The notes beneath the pieces were generated by a model that did no database searches, was not told the DNA's origin, and worked only from the letters and a program-made list of their open reading frames with translations. The position numbers were made by a program, and so were the translations under genes. 64,000 nt of DNA, from positions 29,013,744-29,077,743 of the forward strand of contig NC_059349.1 of NCBI RefSeq assembly GCF_019703515.2, given 5' to 3'. Below, one piece after another: positions 46,590 through 57,240 of the stretch. This DNA comes from Myxocyprinus asiaticus. Taxonomy: Eukaryota > Chordata > Actinopteri > Cypriniformes > Catostomidae. Within the stretch, counting starts at the first letter, position 1; the number at the start of each line of letters is the position of its first letter.

Positions 46590-48303
46590 TTGCTTTCAAT
46601 ACATGGTCAATAAAGTCAAATAAAAGTTGAACAAAATAGTTTACATATAGTGCATGTCAATTTAATACACTTTTGTTAACCCAGCCACACTGAAATCTGA
46701 ATTAATAGAGAATGTGTAACAATGTGATTTAAGCACTGAATCCACCAGAAATTTCAGCACTGTCTGCATGGCCTTTCTAAGCTTTGCTCCCTGCCATTTT
46801 CATAAGTTGGTAATTTATGACAGACATCTCAACCTTGGCTTGCCTTCACCTCATAGCGATTGGCTGCCACCCAGCGTTTTTCACCTCTCATTTGCATAAA
46901 GTGAACTCGCAGGTGAATGTTTAGAGACAACTGCAGACATACTTGTACATGCAAAGACAGAGTGAATTCAACTGTTGCAAGACTGAGAGCACTTATGAAT
47001 GTGTCTTTCAGCAGTGCACCACACTGGAGCATCCTTGTTAATGATATGCCAGTGCCAATAATTCCCCCACAACACTCTCGGTAGACAGTTTGATAACTGT
47101 ACAGCTGTTAAGTTTCTTGAGCACTTGAAATTCCTTTAAGAGAAACTCTGAAATGGTTCACACTTTTCTTGACCACTTTTGTGGTCAAGTCTTGGACAGC
47201 AACATTAACAAGACATAAACTGACAACAGTAACACACAAAGATCACTGTAGTTAGAGGGTTCTCATAACCACAATACTTGTGGTGCATGTTTATATATAT
47301 ATTCACTTTGTTAGAAGTTGCTTGGTTGGGAGCAGTGAAGAAATCCTGAGAGGATTTTTCAACACAGCATCCTCAGTAGTCTTTAAAAAGACTCATGAAT
47401 GTGCTGAATTTATATTGTTATCGAAGGGAGAAACCTTATTATTTGTGTTCATAGGGTGAATACATTCTTCAGGAATCCTGAGAGGAAAACTGTAAGACTG
47501 TAGAGACTATATAAGCTTGCTAAGTGTCAGCTATTGAAGAGATATTTTCAGATTTTAGAGTTTAGAGTTTCATTGTTCCCAGAGCCATAAGAACTCATCA
47601 AAAAACTATAAAAAATTAGGTTTTTTTCACTGTGCATGTTTGAAGATAATTTTGGAACAATTTCTAATAGCTTTGCTTAATTTTAGTTTTAACAGCTAAC
47701 TAGGTCCTGGTAAATCCAGGGGGATACATTTTCTACTTATTACAATGTGAAGGCAATTAATTGGGCTGTAAAATGCTTTTAATATCTCATGCTCATTTGA
47801 AGCAAGGTGGCTTTAAAAGAAAGAATGTTCTATTTGCTCTTACTGAAAATTTATGGAAAAGAGTATGTTGTCAGCACAGTTGTGACATCACCTGTGTGGA
47901 GGTTGGCCTTGTCCAGTGGTTTAACTAATGCTCTGAAGTGCATGGCTGGCGATATTCTCAGGGGAAGGTCACCGTGGCAATAAAGACATGAACCCTTCTG
48001 GTCATACTGGCCTAATTTTTCACACCAAACCAGCACATTGCCACCTTTGTGGAAATCTGATAGCATCATGCTATGTTTGTGGCAGTAATACGGATAAATC
48101 CCTGTATGCAGGAGGAAGTTTTTGGTGCTTTTTCTTCAAATCATATATTTTTTCTGTCATTTTCTGAGTGGTTGCTGTCTGTTCCAAGAATTCCCTCTAA
48201 ATCCATAAAAATAGCAAAGACTGCATAGTGAGTCAAGGAAAGGGATTAACTGCACACTTCCACCAACACCTCTTTGTAGGTGCCATAGAAAGCTGTCAGA
48301 AAA
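46590..48303. other. Non-coding stretch, no gene seen
   Basis: Short frames only. 46830-46990 ('ctcatagcgattggctgcca', 'catttgcataaagtgaactc') and 47865-48070 are complex blocks without simple repeats. They could be conserved non-coding sequence, but nothing in the sequence proves it. Confidence 0.4.
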
Positions 48304-48592
48304 AGGACAGTTCACCTAAAAATGAAATTCTGCCATCTGTTACTCATCCTCAAACTGTTCCAACGCATATGACTTATTCTGTGGAACAAAAAAAGAAGTT
48401 ACGCATAATGTTAGCAGCCAATAATCAAAACAAGTAAGTACAAGTGATTCAAATTTTGTTAAGCATAGACCGATTTCGAATTCACAATGTGATCAGTCAC
48501 AGTGTGAACATTCTCCCTAACATCTCCTTTTGTGCTCCACAGAAGAAAAAGGGTGAGTAAACAATATTTTTATTTCTAGATGAACACTCCCT
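48304..48592. mobile_element. Palindromic MITE, short copy
   Basis: Left 'aggacagttcacctaaaaat', 'ttctgccatctgttactcat', 'ctgtggaacaaaaaaagaag'. Right 'ttttgtgctccacagaagaa', 'agggtgagtaaac', 'agatgaacactccctta'. Same family as 27137 and 36311, about 290 bp, with most of the middle deleted. Confidence 0.7.
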
Positions 48593-51132
48593 TACCTAAC
48601 ATTAGTTAGCAGGCTTTCTTTACTATATAAGCCTCCTTGCTATTGTGCTAAAGATCACCATCGTATAACCACAGTGAAAGTCAACAACAACATTAATACT
48701 TTAACAGCATATTTATCAGTTTTCCTCTTCCCCACAGATTTATTGACATTACTTTATCATGAGCAGATTGCACACTTTGAAAAGACTGGTTTTGGAGGGA
48801 AAGACACACTTTATTACTACAGCATTAATATCCAATTCCACACCCGTCCGTGCCAGTCGTGTTTTTCTGCATGGGATCCTTTCCCAGGATTTATGGGATC
48901 ATTCACACAGAAAATGAGCACCATTAGGTTTTTCACACGGCACAATTCAATCACGTCCTGAAATCCCTCTGCGGTCACCTCTCCCGGCGCATGTCATTGT
49001 AGGCAGGTATTTCTCCTCACCGACACACCACCCCTAGGAGTTAATTCCTTCTCGGACTCAAGCGGGAGAAAATCAGGCCCTGAAAAATCATTACTTTCCA
49101 TAATCCCTGCCTTCAATACGCCACCACACTAATGTGTGTATGACAAAAGGGGGGAGGGAAAGAGAGTGACAGGCACATTGGCCGTGGCGGAATAAAAGAA
49201 ATTGGATTAGAATAAGTCAAGAAAAAGGGAAATCTGTCCCAAAAATTGAATTCCACGTTTTAAGTGCCCTTGCCTTGTCAAGGTCTTTCATTGCTCATAT
49301 TGTAACTTTATTTCCTCTAGCTGTAGCTTTACTTTTTCTTACATTTGACATAGTGAGGAGCGAATGTACCTATTCCAGCAACATGGAACATAGTGTCGGC
49401 TCACCACACAGACATTTAGTCATTGGCAGCCTCAAGATTAATGGCGCTGTTGACAGTATATCTGACACGAAAACAATTGTGTTTGCATTTACCAAATAGC
49501 AAATTGATTTACCAAAATCAGTTGATAGAACATCGTTGTCATTGCATAAAGTTGGAGGCATAGAAGATTTTTTTGCAAAAATGTAAAGAGTTTGACTGGA
49601 ATGTTGGCTTCCTACACTTTTTTTAACTGAAACGTGAGCAGCATTTAGGTCAAAAACAGCGACTACTAGACAGACCGCTGGGAATATAAACCCATTGCAG
49701 TCTCAGGTGTTTACTGAGAGAAATTGAAGCTTAGATTCTGTAATGGTCTTTGGCAAGCTGGGCTTGGTCACATTGAGGCAGAAATGCAGTTCAGCAGGGG
49801 GTAAACAGAGCACACTAATAACCTTGCCAAACTAAAGACTCACCTGAGAGCAAAAGAGAGAAGAAATAAAGCTCATAGGTCCAAAAACACACAGCATGAT
49901 CCTGTCTACCAAGCACTCCCAAGAAGCTCTGATTATACTGCAAGCGAAGAGGTGGGCAGAGTACAGGGTTGGTAAGGAGAGTCAGAAATAACAATGGCAA
50001 TCAAACTGTACCCGCATGCACGCAGGGTGACTAGGCCTCGGCATCACTGTGACAAGGGCATGGTGCACTTAATGTAAGTGGCGCTGGTTGGCAATTAAAA
50101 CAGCAGAATGGAATCTCAGCAAAAGCTGAAGTGGAGAAAATTATGCCCTAAAGTGGTTATGATTCACTCATACATATGTCACTGCACTGAAATTTGTTGG
50201 CATCTCTTGTTGTGCCAGATTTTAAGTGGAACATGAGCTAGAGTTGGAGTCACTAATATTGTAGTGGGCTCGCTTTCAAAGGACACAGACCATATGTTCG
50301 ACATCTATTCATGTAAACAAAAAAACAACAGTGCTTTTTGGCTCAGTGTCATTTTTGCGATGCTCATACAGCATTATTTATGTTTATTGAAGTGTATGAC
50401 TGCAGAGAAAGAACTTGGTTTCATCAGCCTGGTGTTAATCCTTCCTTCACACCCTGACCTCCTGCCATGCCACACTCTGCCATAGTAGGTAGGGAGTCTG
50501 ATCATTATCACAAAGCCAGTTTCACTTCCCTGCACCTCAGTATCTCAATAACACATCATATCACATGGACAACCTGGAGAGAGGAGAGAGAGCATTGCAA
50601 AGAAAGAGTCATGGTTGGTTTTCTAAAGCACTGTCTGCAACCAGTGCAGTAAATGGGATAGGCTTCAAATATTACAGGCTGTTCTTTACAGAAAGAAAGC
50701 ACCTAGTGGCAGTTATTATACTGGTGCAGTAGTTACATATACAAGTTCTGTTTGAAATGCAGAAAATGCATATGATTCTCTGGACCAGGCACCTCGAAAG
50801 AAGTCTCCACTAGCTTGGATCAGTGGATATTCAGGGCTTAGCCAAGACATCTGTTGGTGCATATAGTCCATCTTTTGAGGAAATATTATACAGTTTATAA
50901 TAAATGCCATGTTCAATTTCACTTTATGAAGTAAAGCTTTATTTATTAAAATATTATTTTCCAAGTCTGGTGTGGAAGAATTTGGAATTAAATGTTCAGC
51001 ATGCATATGTGTATGGTCTCTACATACTTTTGGCCATGTAGTATACTTCCCCATTTGAAGAAAATGTAATAGATTTAAAAGAGCAATCTACCAAAATAAG
51101 GAGTGCACATTGTATTCAGCATAATTCGATAC
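48593..51132. other. Non-coding stretch, no gene seen
   Basis: No exon is supported. 48955-49270 is unusually complex and GC-richer than its surroundings, with several restricted motifs ('tcccggcgcatgtcattgta', 'taggagttaattccttctcg', 'cattggccgtggcggaataa'). It is the best candidate conserved non-coding element in the window. The rest is ordinary AT-rich DNA. Confidence 0.45.
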
Positions 51133-51463
51133 TGTGACGAATCAGTTTTAATCAGAAGAGTAGTTGATTCAGGCAAGGATCTACCAGGTAAGCAGTCAAT
51201 ACAAAGTACAAACAAATCCAAATCAACAGGCAAAAGAGAATAATCCAAGAAAACAGGCAAAGGTAATACACAGGCTGGTGATAAACACTCAGAACTGACA
51301 ACTACTATGAGATTGGCAAGACTTCACAAAGATACACAGCATGATTGGAGTATAAATAGCCAGGGGGAGTAATCAGCGTGATAGTGAACAGGTGTGGAGT
51401 GAGAGTCAATAATCAGGTGAGGACATCTGGTGGCAGAGAGCAGAACTGGGTGCAGATGTGATA
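51133..51463 (-). repeat. 3' LTR of gypsy-type element
   Basis: 331 bp, matching 53404-53780 with a ~33-bp deletion near its minus-strand 3' end (missing the 'ggcttagacacagagg' segment) and a small 'aatacag' deletion. Shared blocks include 'gattggagtataaatagcc' and 'gagattggcaagacttcaca'. Its last bases read 'tgata' where the other LTR has 'tgaca'. Confidence 0.9.
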
Positions 51464-51499
51464 GTACCCCTCCTTTAAGGCCCCCACCTTTTTAGGCCT

Positions 51500-52080
51500 C
51501 CCCCTCAGGCTTACAGGAGGCAGCCACAGGGCAGGGACAGAAGGTGGGAATTAAGTTCCAGGAGGAGGATCCGCAGGCGGAGCCACTGGAAGATTCTGAG
51601 GGCAGAGACACCATGGTCAGGGACACTGGCAGCGACTAGAAAACGGCCTCTGTGACCAGGAGTGCTGGGGGAACGACCTCCGTGGTTGTGGACACAGGCA
51701 GTGACAGGGGAGTAGGAGCCCTTCTCTTCTGCTTCCAGATGGCTGTGAGCACAGCTGTGGGAGGCTCGAAGGGCAAAGCCATGGGAGGCTTGAAGGAATA
51801 CTCCAGGGCCAACTAGGCTGGGGAGAAAGTGGTCTCCGTGGATGGGAGCTCAGAGACCACTGGAACCATATTGCCCCACCCCCCTGAAAATTCCTCTAGG
51901 GCTGTAGCTGGCTCTGGGATGGACAAGCCTTGCAACGCTGGCTCTTTGGCCGTGGCAGGCCTGGAGGGCGAGGCCGTGGGAGGCTTGGAGCAAGGAGCCG
52001 TGGGGACCATATTAACGTTCAGAGGTACCGGGTTAACTGACTTTATACAAGATGCAAAGCACGTGGTCCCCATTTTATAA
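51500..52080 (-). pseudogene. Proline/alanine-rich tail of gypsy-type element
   Basis: In place of pol, the frame after protease runs into 'VPTAPCSKPPTASPSRPATA' and 'TAKEPALQGLSIPEPATA', then stops at about 51813. Further pieces ('AIWKQKRRAPTPLSLPV') and one inverted 39-nt-type motif lie near 51680. The same Pro/Ala phrases and the same motif occupy the gag-like ORF at 21.4-21.9 kb, so the two elements share this module. Confidence 0.65.
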
Positions 52081-52099
52081 TCTCACCATCAGTCCAAGA

Positions 52100-53395
52100 A
52101 ATACTGGGGTTGTGTTTGACCAGCCATGGATAGCCAAGAACCACCAGGTTGTTGGGTGCTTGTGAGATCAGAAAGTGGAGATTTTCATGGTGAAGGACTC
52201 ACATGTAAAGGGAGTTCTTGTGACATGTATGGGTCCAGAGTGCAATGGTCTCCCATCTAGTGCTACAACAGAAAGAGGGCACACAGGGGGCAGTCCGAAG
52301 GGACAACTTAACAAGGTGAATGTAAATAACATTTCCAGCTACTCCAGAGTCAATGAGAGCTTCAACAGTGATATTACAAGAGGCTGAGCTAAGAAACACA
52401 GGCACAAACATGATGGTTTTCAATAGGAATTAATATTTAAAAACAAACCCCCCCCCTCACTGAATCACACTGGGGTGATCCATGTGGCGGAGTAGGACAG
52501 GAAGACAGAAAGTGACCATTCTCCCCACAGTACAGGCAAAGCCAGTTGGTAATGCATCACTGACGTTCCTCTCTCCTCAGTCTGGCATAACCCAGTTGCA
52601 TAGGTTCAGAAAAAGAGTTAGCAGTAACAGGAGTATTGAATACCTGGGGAACTGGAGAGCGGGTGCGCCTCAAATTATCCAACTTAATGGAGAGAGAGAT
52701 GAACTGTTCAAGTAAGAGGTTCTCATCACCACTAGCCAGCTCTGCTTGTAATTGGGGACTCAGTCCATTGTGGTAAACAGTCTCTAATGGTACAGTCCAT
52801 CCAGTTTGTTTTGCCAAAATGTGAAAAGTGAGTGCATAGTCTGCTGCCGTAGACTTTCCCTGAACAATATAAATAATGCAGTCTTACACATCTTTGCCGT
52901 CAACTGGATGCTGAATAACACTTGCAAAGTGGGAGATAAAGTTCAACTGAACTATGAATTTCCTCATTACAATTCCAAATGGCAATGGCCCACTCCAAAG
53001 CTCTGCCTGTGAGCAAGGAGGTAGTAATTGCTACTTTAGCCTCCTCAGTGGGATAAATGCAATGTAACTGAGCAATGTAGATCCTGCATTGTAATATAAA
53101 AAAAAAAAAAAAAACATCACACTGACCTGGTGCACCGCTGAACCTATCTGGGAGAGCGAGATTTGGAAAGCGGAAGTTTGAGCGGCTTTGCAAAGTCTCT
53201 GGTTGGGAGGAATGCAGCAAGCGAAACCAGAATTGCTGACTGCCTCTGTGAGCTAGCAGAAGAGTGCAGATAGCTTAAAACCTCTTCCATGGTGGTGGAA
53301 AGCTGACCAAGTTGTCTGATGATCATCGAGTAGACTGGCTTGAGAAGCAAACAGTGCATGAATCGATGAAATCTCTGCTAGATCTATGGGTGGCG
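52100..53395 (-). pseudogene. Gypsy gag, zinc knuckle and protease
   Basis: The minus-strand order is as follows. An N-terminal gag segment ('PPIDLAEISSIHALFASQAS'). The capsid-like block ('LALPDRFSGAPGQC', 'FPTEEAKVAITTSLLTG' in near form, 'ALEWAIAIWN'), interrupted by a poly-A/T slip at 53099-53116. Then 'LSPQLQAELASGDENLLLEQ'. A CX2CX4HX4C zinc knuckle ('CLYCGENGHFLSSC', about 52500-52540) follows a TGA. Last, the aspartic protease active site ('ALIDSGVAGNVI') in 52423-52199, with 'VLGYPWLVKHNPSISW' downstream. Frameshifts and stops separate these pieces. Confidence 0.85.
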
Positions 53396-53403
53396 AAGTC
53401 TTC

Positions 53404-53780
53404 TGTGACGAATCAGGCTTAGACACAGAGGTAAGATCCATTAGCAGAGTTTTAATCAGAAGAGTAGTCGAGTCAGGCAAGGATCATAACCAGGTAAGCA
53501 GTCAATACACAGTACAAACAAATCCAAATCGACGGGCAAAAGAGAATAATCCAAGAAAACAGGCAAAGGTAATACACAGGAATACAGGCTGGTGCTAAAC
53601 GCTCAGAACTAATAACTGCTATGAGATTGGCAAGACTTCACAAAGATATGCAGCATGATTGGAGTATAAATAGCCAGGGGGAGTAATCAGCATGATAGCG
53701 AACAGGTGTGGAGTGACAGTCAATAATCAGGTGAGGAGGACCTCTGGTGGTGGAGAGCAGAACTGCGTGCAGATGTGACA
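53404..53780 (-). repeat. 5' LTR of gypsy-type element
   Basis: 377 bp with terminal TG...CA on the minus strand. The gag leader starts directly inside its 3' end, at the triplets for Ile-Asp-Leu-Ala, where related elements start Met-Asp. The likely start codon has changed from ATG to ATA near 53380-53390. Confidence 0.88.
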
Positions 53781-54042
53781 TACCTATATCAAATTGTATG
53801 TGTGGTTTCATAAAAATAAAGAAAATAGAGCTTGCAAATTTTCAAAATATAGCAATCTCTCTGCTGCAAAAAAAAGTTATTACCCTTACTTAATTTAATT
53901 TGAGAAAGTTTTTACAAGCAATTTAATTTCTTTCATTCAAATTAAGTCAGTTTCATTCTGCCAACATAATTTAGTTGGATTAGGTCAAATAATGTACTAA
54001 TAGTAGTTTTAACTCAAATTTATTAGGTTCGTCAACCTACCT
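53781..54042. repeat. Left part of AT-rich MITE split by a LINE
   Basis: 'gctgcaaaaaaaagttatta' and 'ctcaaatttattaggttcgt' before the LINE pair up with 'ttggaccaacttaatttatt' after it (57241-57330). Together they look like one AT-rich dispersed repeat, interrupted by the LINE at 54043-57240. Boundaries are uncertain. Confidence 0.4.
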
Positions 54043-54229
54043 TAATAATCAGAATCAGAATGAGCTTTATTGCCAAGTATGCTTGCACATCAAGGAATTT
54101 GTCTTGGTGACAGAAGCTTCCAGTGCACAAACAATACAGCAACAAGACAGAGATAATAATAAAAAAAATAGAATAAAAATAAAAAGTGATTAGAAAATAA
54201 AGTATATCTAGAAATACACAATAGGACTA

Positions 54230-54232
<3 letters not shown>

Positions 54233-54300
<68 letters not shown>

Positions 54301-54325
54301 GTGTGTGTGTGTGTGTGTGTGTGTA
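54233..54325. repeat. (AT)n-(GT)n microsatellite in LINE 3' UTR
   Basis: About 32 AT units then about 13 GT units. The flanking 'cacaataggactaatatac' and 'gtatgtacaatctgcaaat' belong to the LINE UTR, so the array expanded from sequence within the element. Confidence 0.9.
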
Positions 54326-54645
54326 CGTATGTACAATCTGCAAATACAAATCCTTTACATACAGAAGCAAGGGAATGTAATGGTAGAAGAGGTATGGTAT
54401 GTTGGATAAATATAAATAGACTAAGCTGTGTATTGCACATTAATTATTGCTCAATGGGGCAATAAAAAACTGTTCCTGTGCCTGACAGTTCTGGTGCTCA
54501 GTGCTTTGTAGCGCCGGCCAAAAGGCAACAGTTCAAAAAGGTAGTGGGCCGGGTGAGTGGGGTCCAGAGTGATTTTTCCAGCCTTTTTCCTCACTCTGAA
54601 AGTGTACAGTTCTTGAAGGGAGGGCAAGGGGCAACCAGTAATACT

Positions 54646-57214
54646 CTAAGCAGTCAGAACTGTCCTTTGTAGTCTTCTGATATCCAATTTCATAGCTGCA
54701 CCAAACCAGACAGTTACTGAAGTGCAGAGGACAGACTCAATGACTGCTGAATAGAACTGTATCAGCAGCACCTGTGGAAGGTTGAACTTCCTCAGCTGGC
54801 GAAGGAAGTACAACCTCTGCTGGGCCTTTTTCACAATGGAGTCAATGTGGGTCTCCCACTTCAGGTCCTGTGAGATGGTAGTGCCCAGGAACCTGAATGA
54901 CTCCACTGCTGCCACAGTGCTGTTTAGAATGGTGAGGGGGTTGATGTTGGTGTGTTACTCCTAAAGTCCACAATCATATCCACCATTTTGAGCGTTTTCA
55001 GCTCCAGGTTGTTTTGACTACACCAGTGAGCCAGCCGTTCAACCTCCCTTCTGTATACAGACTCATCGTCATCTTGGATGAGGCCGATGACAGTAGTGTC
55101 ATCTGCAAACTTCAGGAGCTTGACAGAGGAGTCCTTGGCAGTGCAGTCATTTGTATACAGGGAGAAGAGTAGTGGGGAGAGTACACATCCCTGGGGGGCA
55201 CCAGTGCTGATTGTATATGTGCTGGAAATGAATTTCCCCTGTCTCACTAGCTGCTGCCTGTCCGTCAGAAAGCTGGTGATCCACTAACAGATAGACGTGG
55301 GAACAGAGAGTTGGTGTAATTTAGTCTGGAGTATAGCTGGGATGATGGTGTTGAAAGCTGAACTGAAGTCCACAAAAAGGATCCTTGATATGTCCCTGGT
55401 CTGTCCAGAAGTTGCAGGATATGATGCAATCCCATGTTGACTGCATCATCCACAGACCTGTTTGCTTGATAAGCAAATTGAAGGGGATCTAGACAGTGAT
55501 GTCCTTCAGGTGGGCCAACACCAGTCTCTCAAATGATTTCATGACCACAGATGTCAGAGCGACGGGTCTGTAGTCATTAAGTCCTGTGATTTTGGGTTTC
55601 TTTGGGACAGGATTGATGATTGAGCGTTTGAAGCAGCATGGGACTTCACACTACTCCAGTTATCTATTGAAGATCAGTGTGAAGATGGGGGCCAGCTGGT
55701 TAGCACAGGATTTTAGACAAGTGGTTGAAACACCATCTGGGCCCTGTGCTTTCCTTGTCTTTTGTTTTCGGAAGCCACGGCATACCTCTTCTTCACAGAT
55801 CTTAAGTGCAGGTTGAGTAGTAGGAGGGGGGAGGAGGGTGGTTGCAGGAGGTGTTGATGTTTCTGTGAAGTGAAGGTCAGAGCGGGCATGGGGTGTGAGA
55901 TTGGGCCTTTGAAATCTACAGTAGAACACATTCAAGTCGTCAACCAGTTGTTGGTTCCCTACAGTGTTGGGGGAAGGTCTCCTGAAGTTAGTAATGTCTT
56001 TCAGGCCGCACCACACTGATGCAGGGTCATTAGATGAAAACTTGTTTTTCATCTTATCAGAATAGCTTCTTTTATCCACTCTGATTTCCTTATTCAGTGT
56101 GTTCCTGGCTTGATTGTACAAGACTTTATCCCCACCTCTGTAAGCATCCTCTTTGGCCTGACGAAGCTGCCTGAGTTATGCTGTAAACCACGGTTTATCG
56201 TTGTTGTATGTTAAATAAGTCCTAATAGGAATGCACATATCCTCACAGAAACTGATATATGATGTCACAGTATCTGTGAGCTTGTCCAGATTGGTGTCTG
56301 CAGCCTCAAAAACACTCCAATCAGTGCAGTCAAAGCAGGATTGTAGTTCCAGCTCTGCTTCATTGGTCCATCTCTTTACAGTCTTTACTACAGGTTTAGC
56401 TGATTTTAGTTTCTGCCTGTAGGTTGGAAGAAGATGAACCAGACAGTGATCAGAGAATCCCAGCGATATGCATCCTTTATTGTTGTGTAGCAATGATCCA
56501 GTATATTTCTGTATCTGGTTGGGCATGTAATGTGCTGTTTGGGCATTTCACGTGTGAGGTTTGCTTTGTTAAAATCCCAAAGAATAATAATAACTGAGTC
56601 CGGGTATTGTTGCTCCGTGTCTGTGATTTGATCAGCCAGCTGTGTGTGGCGAGATATAAACACTCACCAGAATAAACAAGGAAAACTCCCGCAGTGAGTA
56701 GAAAGGCTTACAGTTAATAAAGAGCGCCTCCAAATTAGGACAGCACATCTTCTTTAGCGTTGTTACATCTGTACACCAACGTTCATTGATGTAAAAGCAT
56801 GTTCCACCGCCTCTCATTTTCCCCATTAAATCCACGATGCGATCCGCTCTGAACAGCTGAAAGCCCAGCAGATGTAACGCACTGTCCAGAATGGCTTCAC
56901 TCAGCCAGGTTTCTGTGAAGCACAGAAACCGTTTTGTTAGGAAGAGAGTGGAGATTCTCTAGATGAATACTCAGCAGCGCTGTTCGAAAGCCGCACTGAC
57001 GAAGCCTGACCAGCACACCAGCTCGTTTTCTTCGCCTGCGTCTCTTTAACAACACAGCTGCGCCTCTGACTAAAGTGTCCAGCAAAGCGTCTGAATAGTC
57101 AAAAACTGGGAAAAGATTGTCTGGTATGTGCTGCCGAATGTTCAGCAGTTCGTCCCTGGTAAAACTGATTGGAAAAAGATTGCTAAACACAGGACAAACA
57201 AACAAAAACAACAA
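54646..57214 (-). pseudogene. LINE ORF2: endonuclease and reverse transcriptase
   Basis: N-terminal basic segment and endonuclease start at 57214-56897 ('RDELLNIRQHIPDNLFPVFD', 'CGFRTALLSIHLENLHSLPN'). Then 'GGGTCFYINERWCTDVTTL' (56835-56632), 'ILDHCYTTIKDAY' and '[20 protein letters not shown]'. The reverse transcriptase has 'KAQGPDGVSTTCLKSC' (near 55740), 'STGAPQGCVLSPLLFSLYTN' (motif B) and 'LLKFADDTTVIGLI' (motif C, both Asp present). A thumb block 'FLGTTISQDLKWETHIDSIV' (54915-54646) follows. Stops and shifts divide it into at least seven frames. Inactive. Confidence 0.87.
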
Positions 57215-57240
57215 AAGAATTGGAGTCCATCTTCATCGCC

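Larger units (their letters stand above)
51133..53780 (-). mobile_element. Ty3/gypsy-type element without pol, two LTRs
   Basis: Two LTRs in direct orientation (51133-51463 and 53404-53780) begin TGTCACATCTGC and end TTCGTCACA on the minus strand; the 5' LTR is the right-hand one. Between them lie gag, a zinc knuckle, protease and a proline-rich tail. A purine tract ('aaaggaggggtac' on the minus strand) immediately precedes the 3' LTR. Reverse transcriptase, RNase H and integrase are missing, so it depends on a partner element. The LTRs differ mainly by deletions of roughly 33 and 7 bp. The flanking 5-mers (gatac, tacct) do not match. Confidence 0.88.
54043..57240 (-). mobile_element. Rex1-like LINE (CR1/jockey group), 5'-truncated
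   Basis: A non-LTR retrotransposon on the minus strand with AP-type endonuclease, reverse transcriptase and a ~600-bp 3' UTR. It ends in a short hexamer-like repeat: the plus strand starts 'cagaatcagaatgagcttta', i.e. '...attctgattctg' at the 3' end. The UTR text 'tttattgccaagtatgcttg' is characteristic of this LINE in many fish. About 3.2 kb remain. An AT/GT microsatellite has grown inside the UTR. The family name is given from remembered protein pattern and is less certain than the class. Confidence 0.82.

Noticed and set aside
51128..53785. Target-site duplication of the gypsy element
   Set aside because: The flanking 5-mers are gatac and tacct; the partial match depends on shifting the LTR edge and is not convincing.
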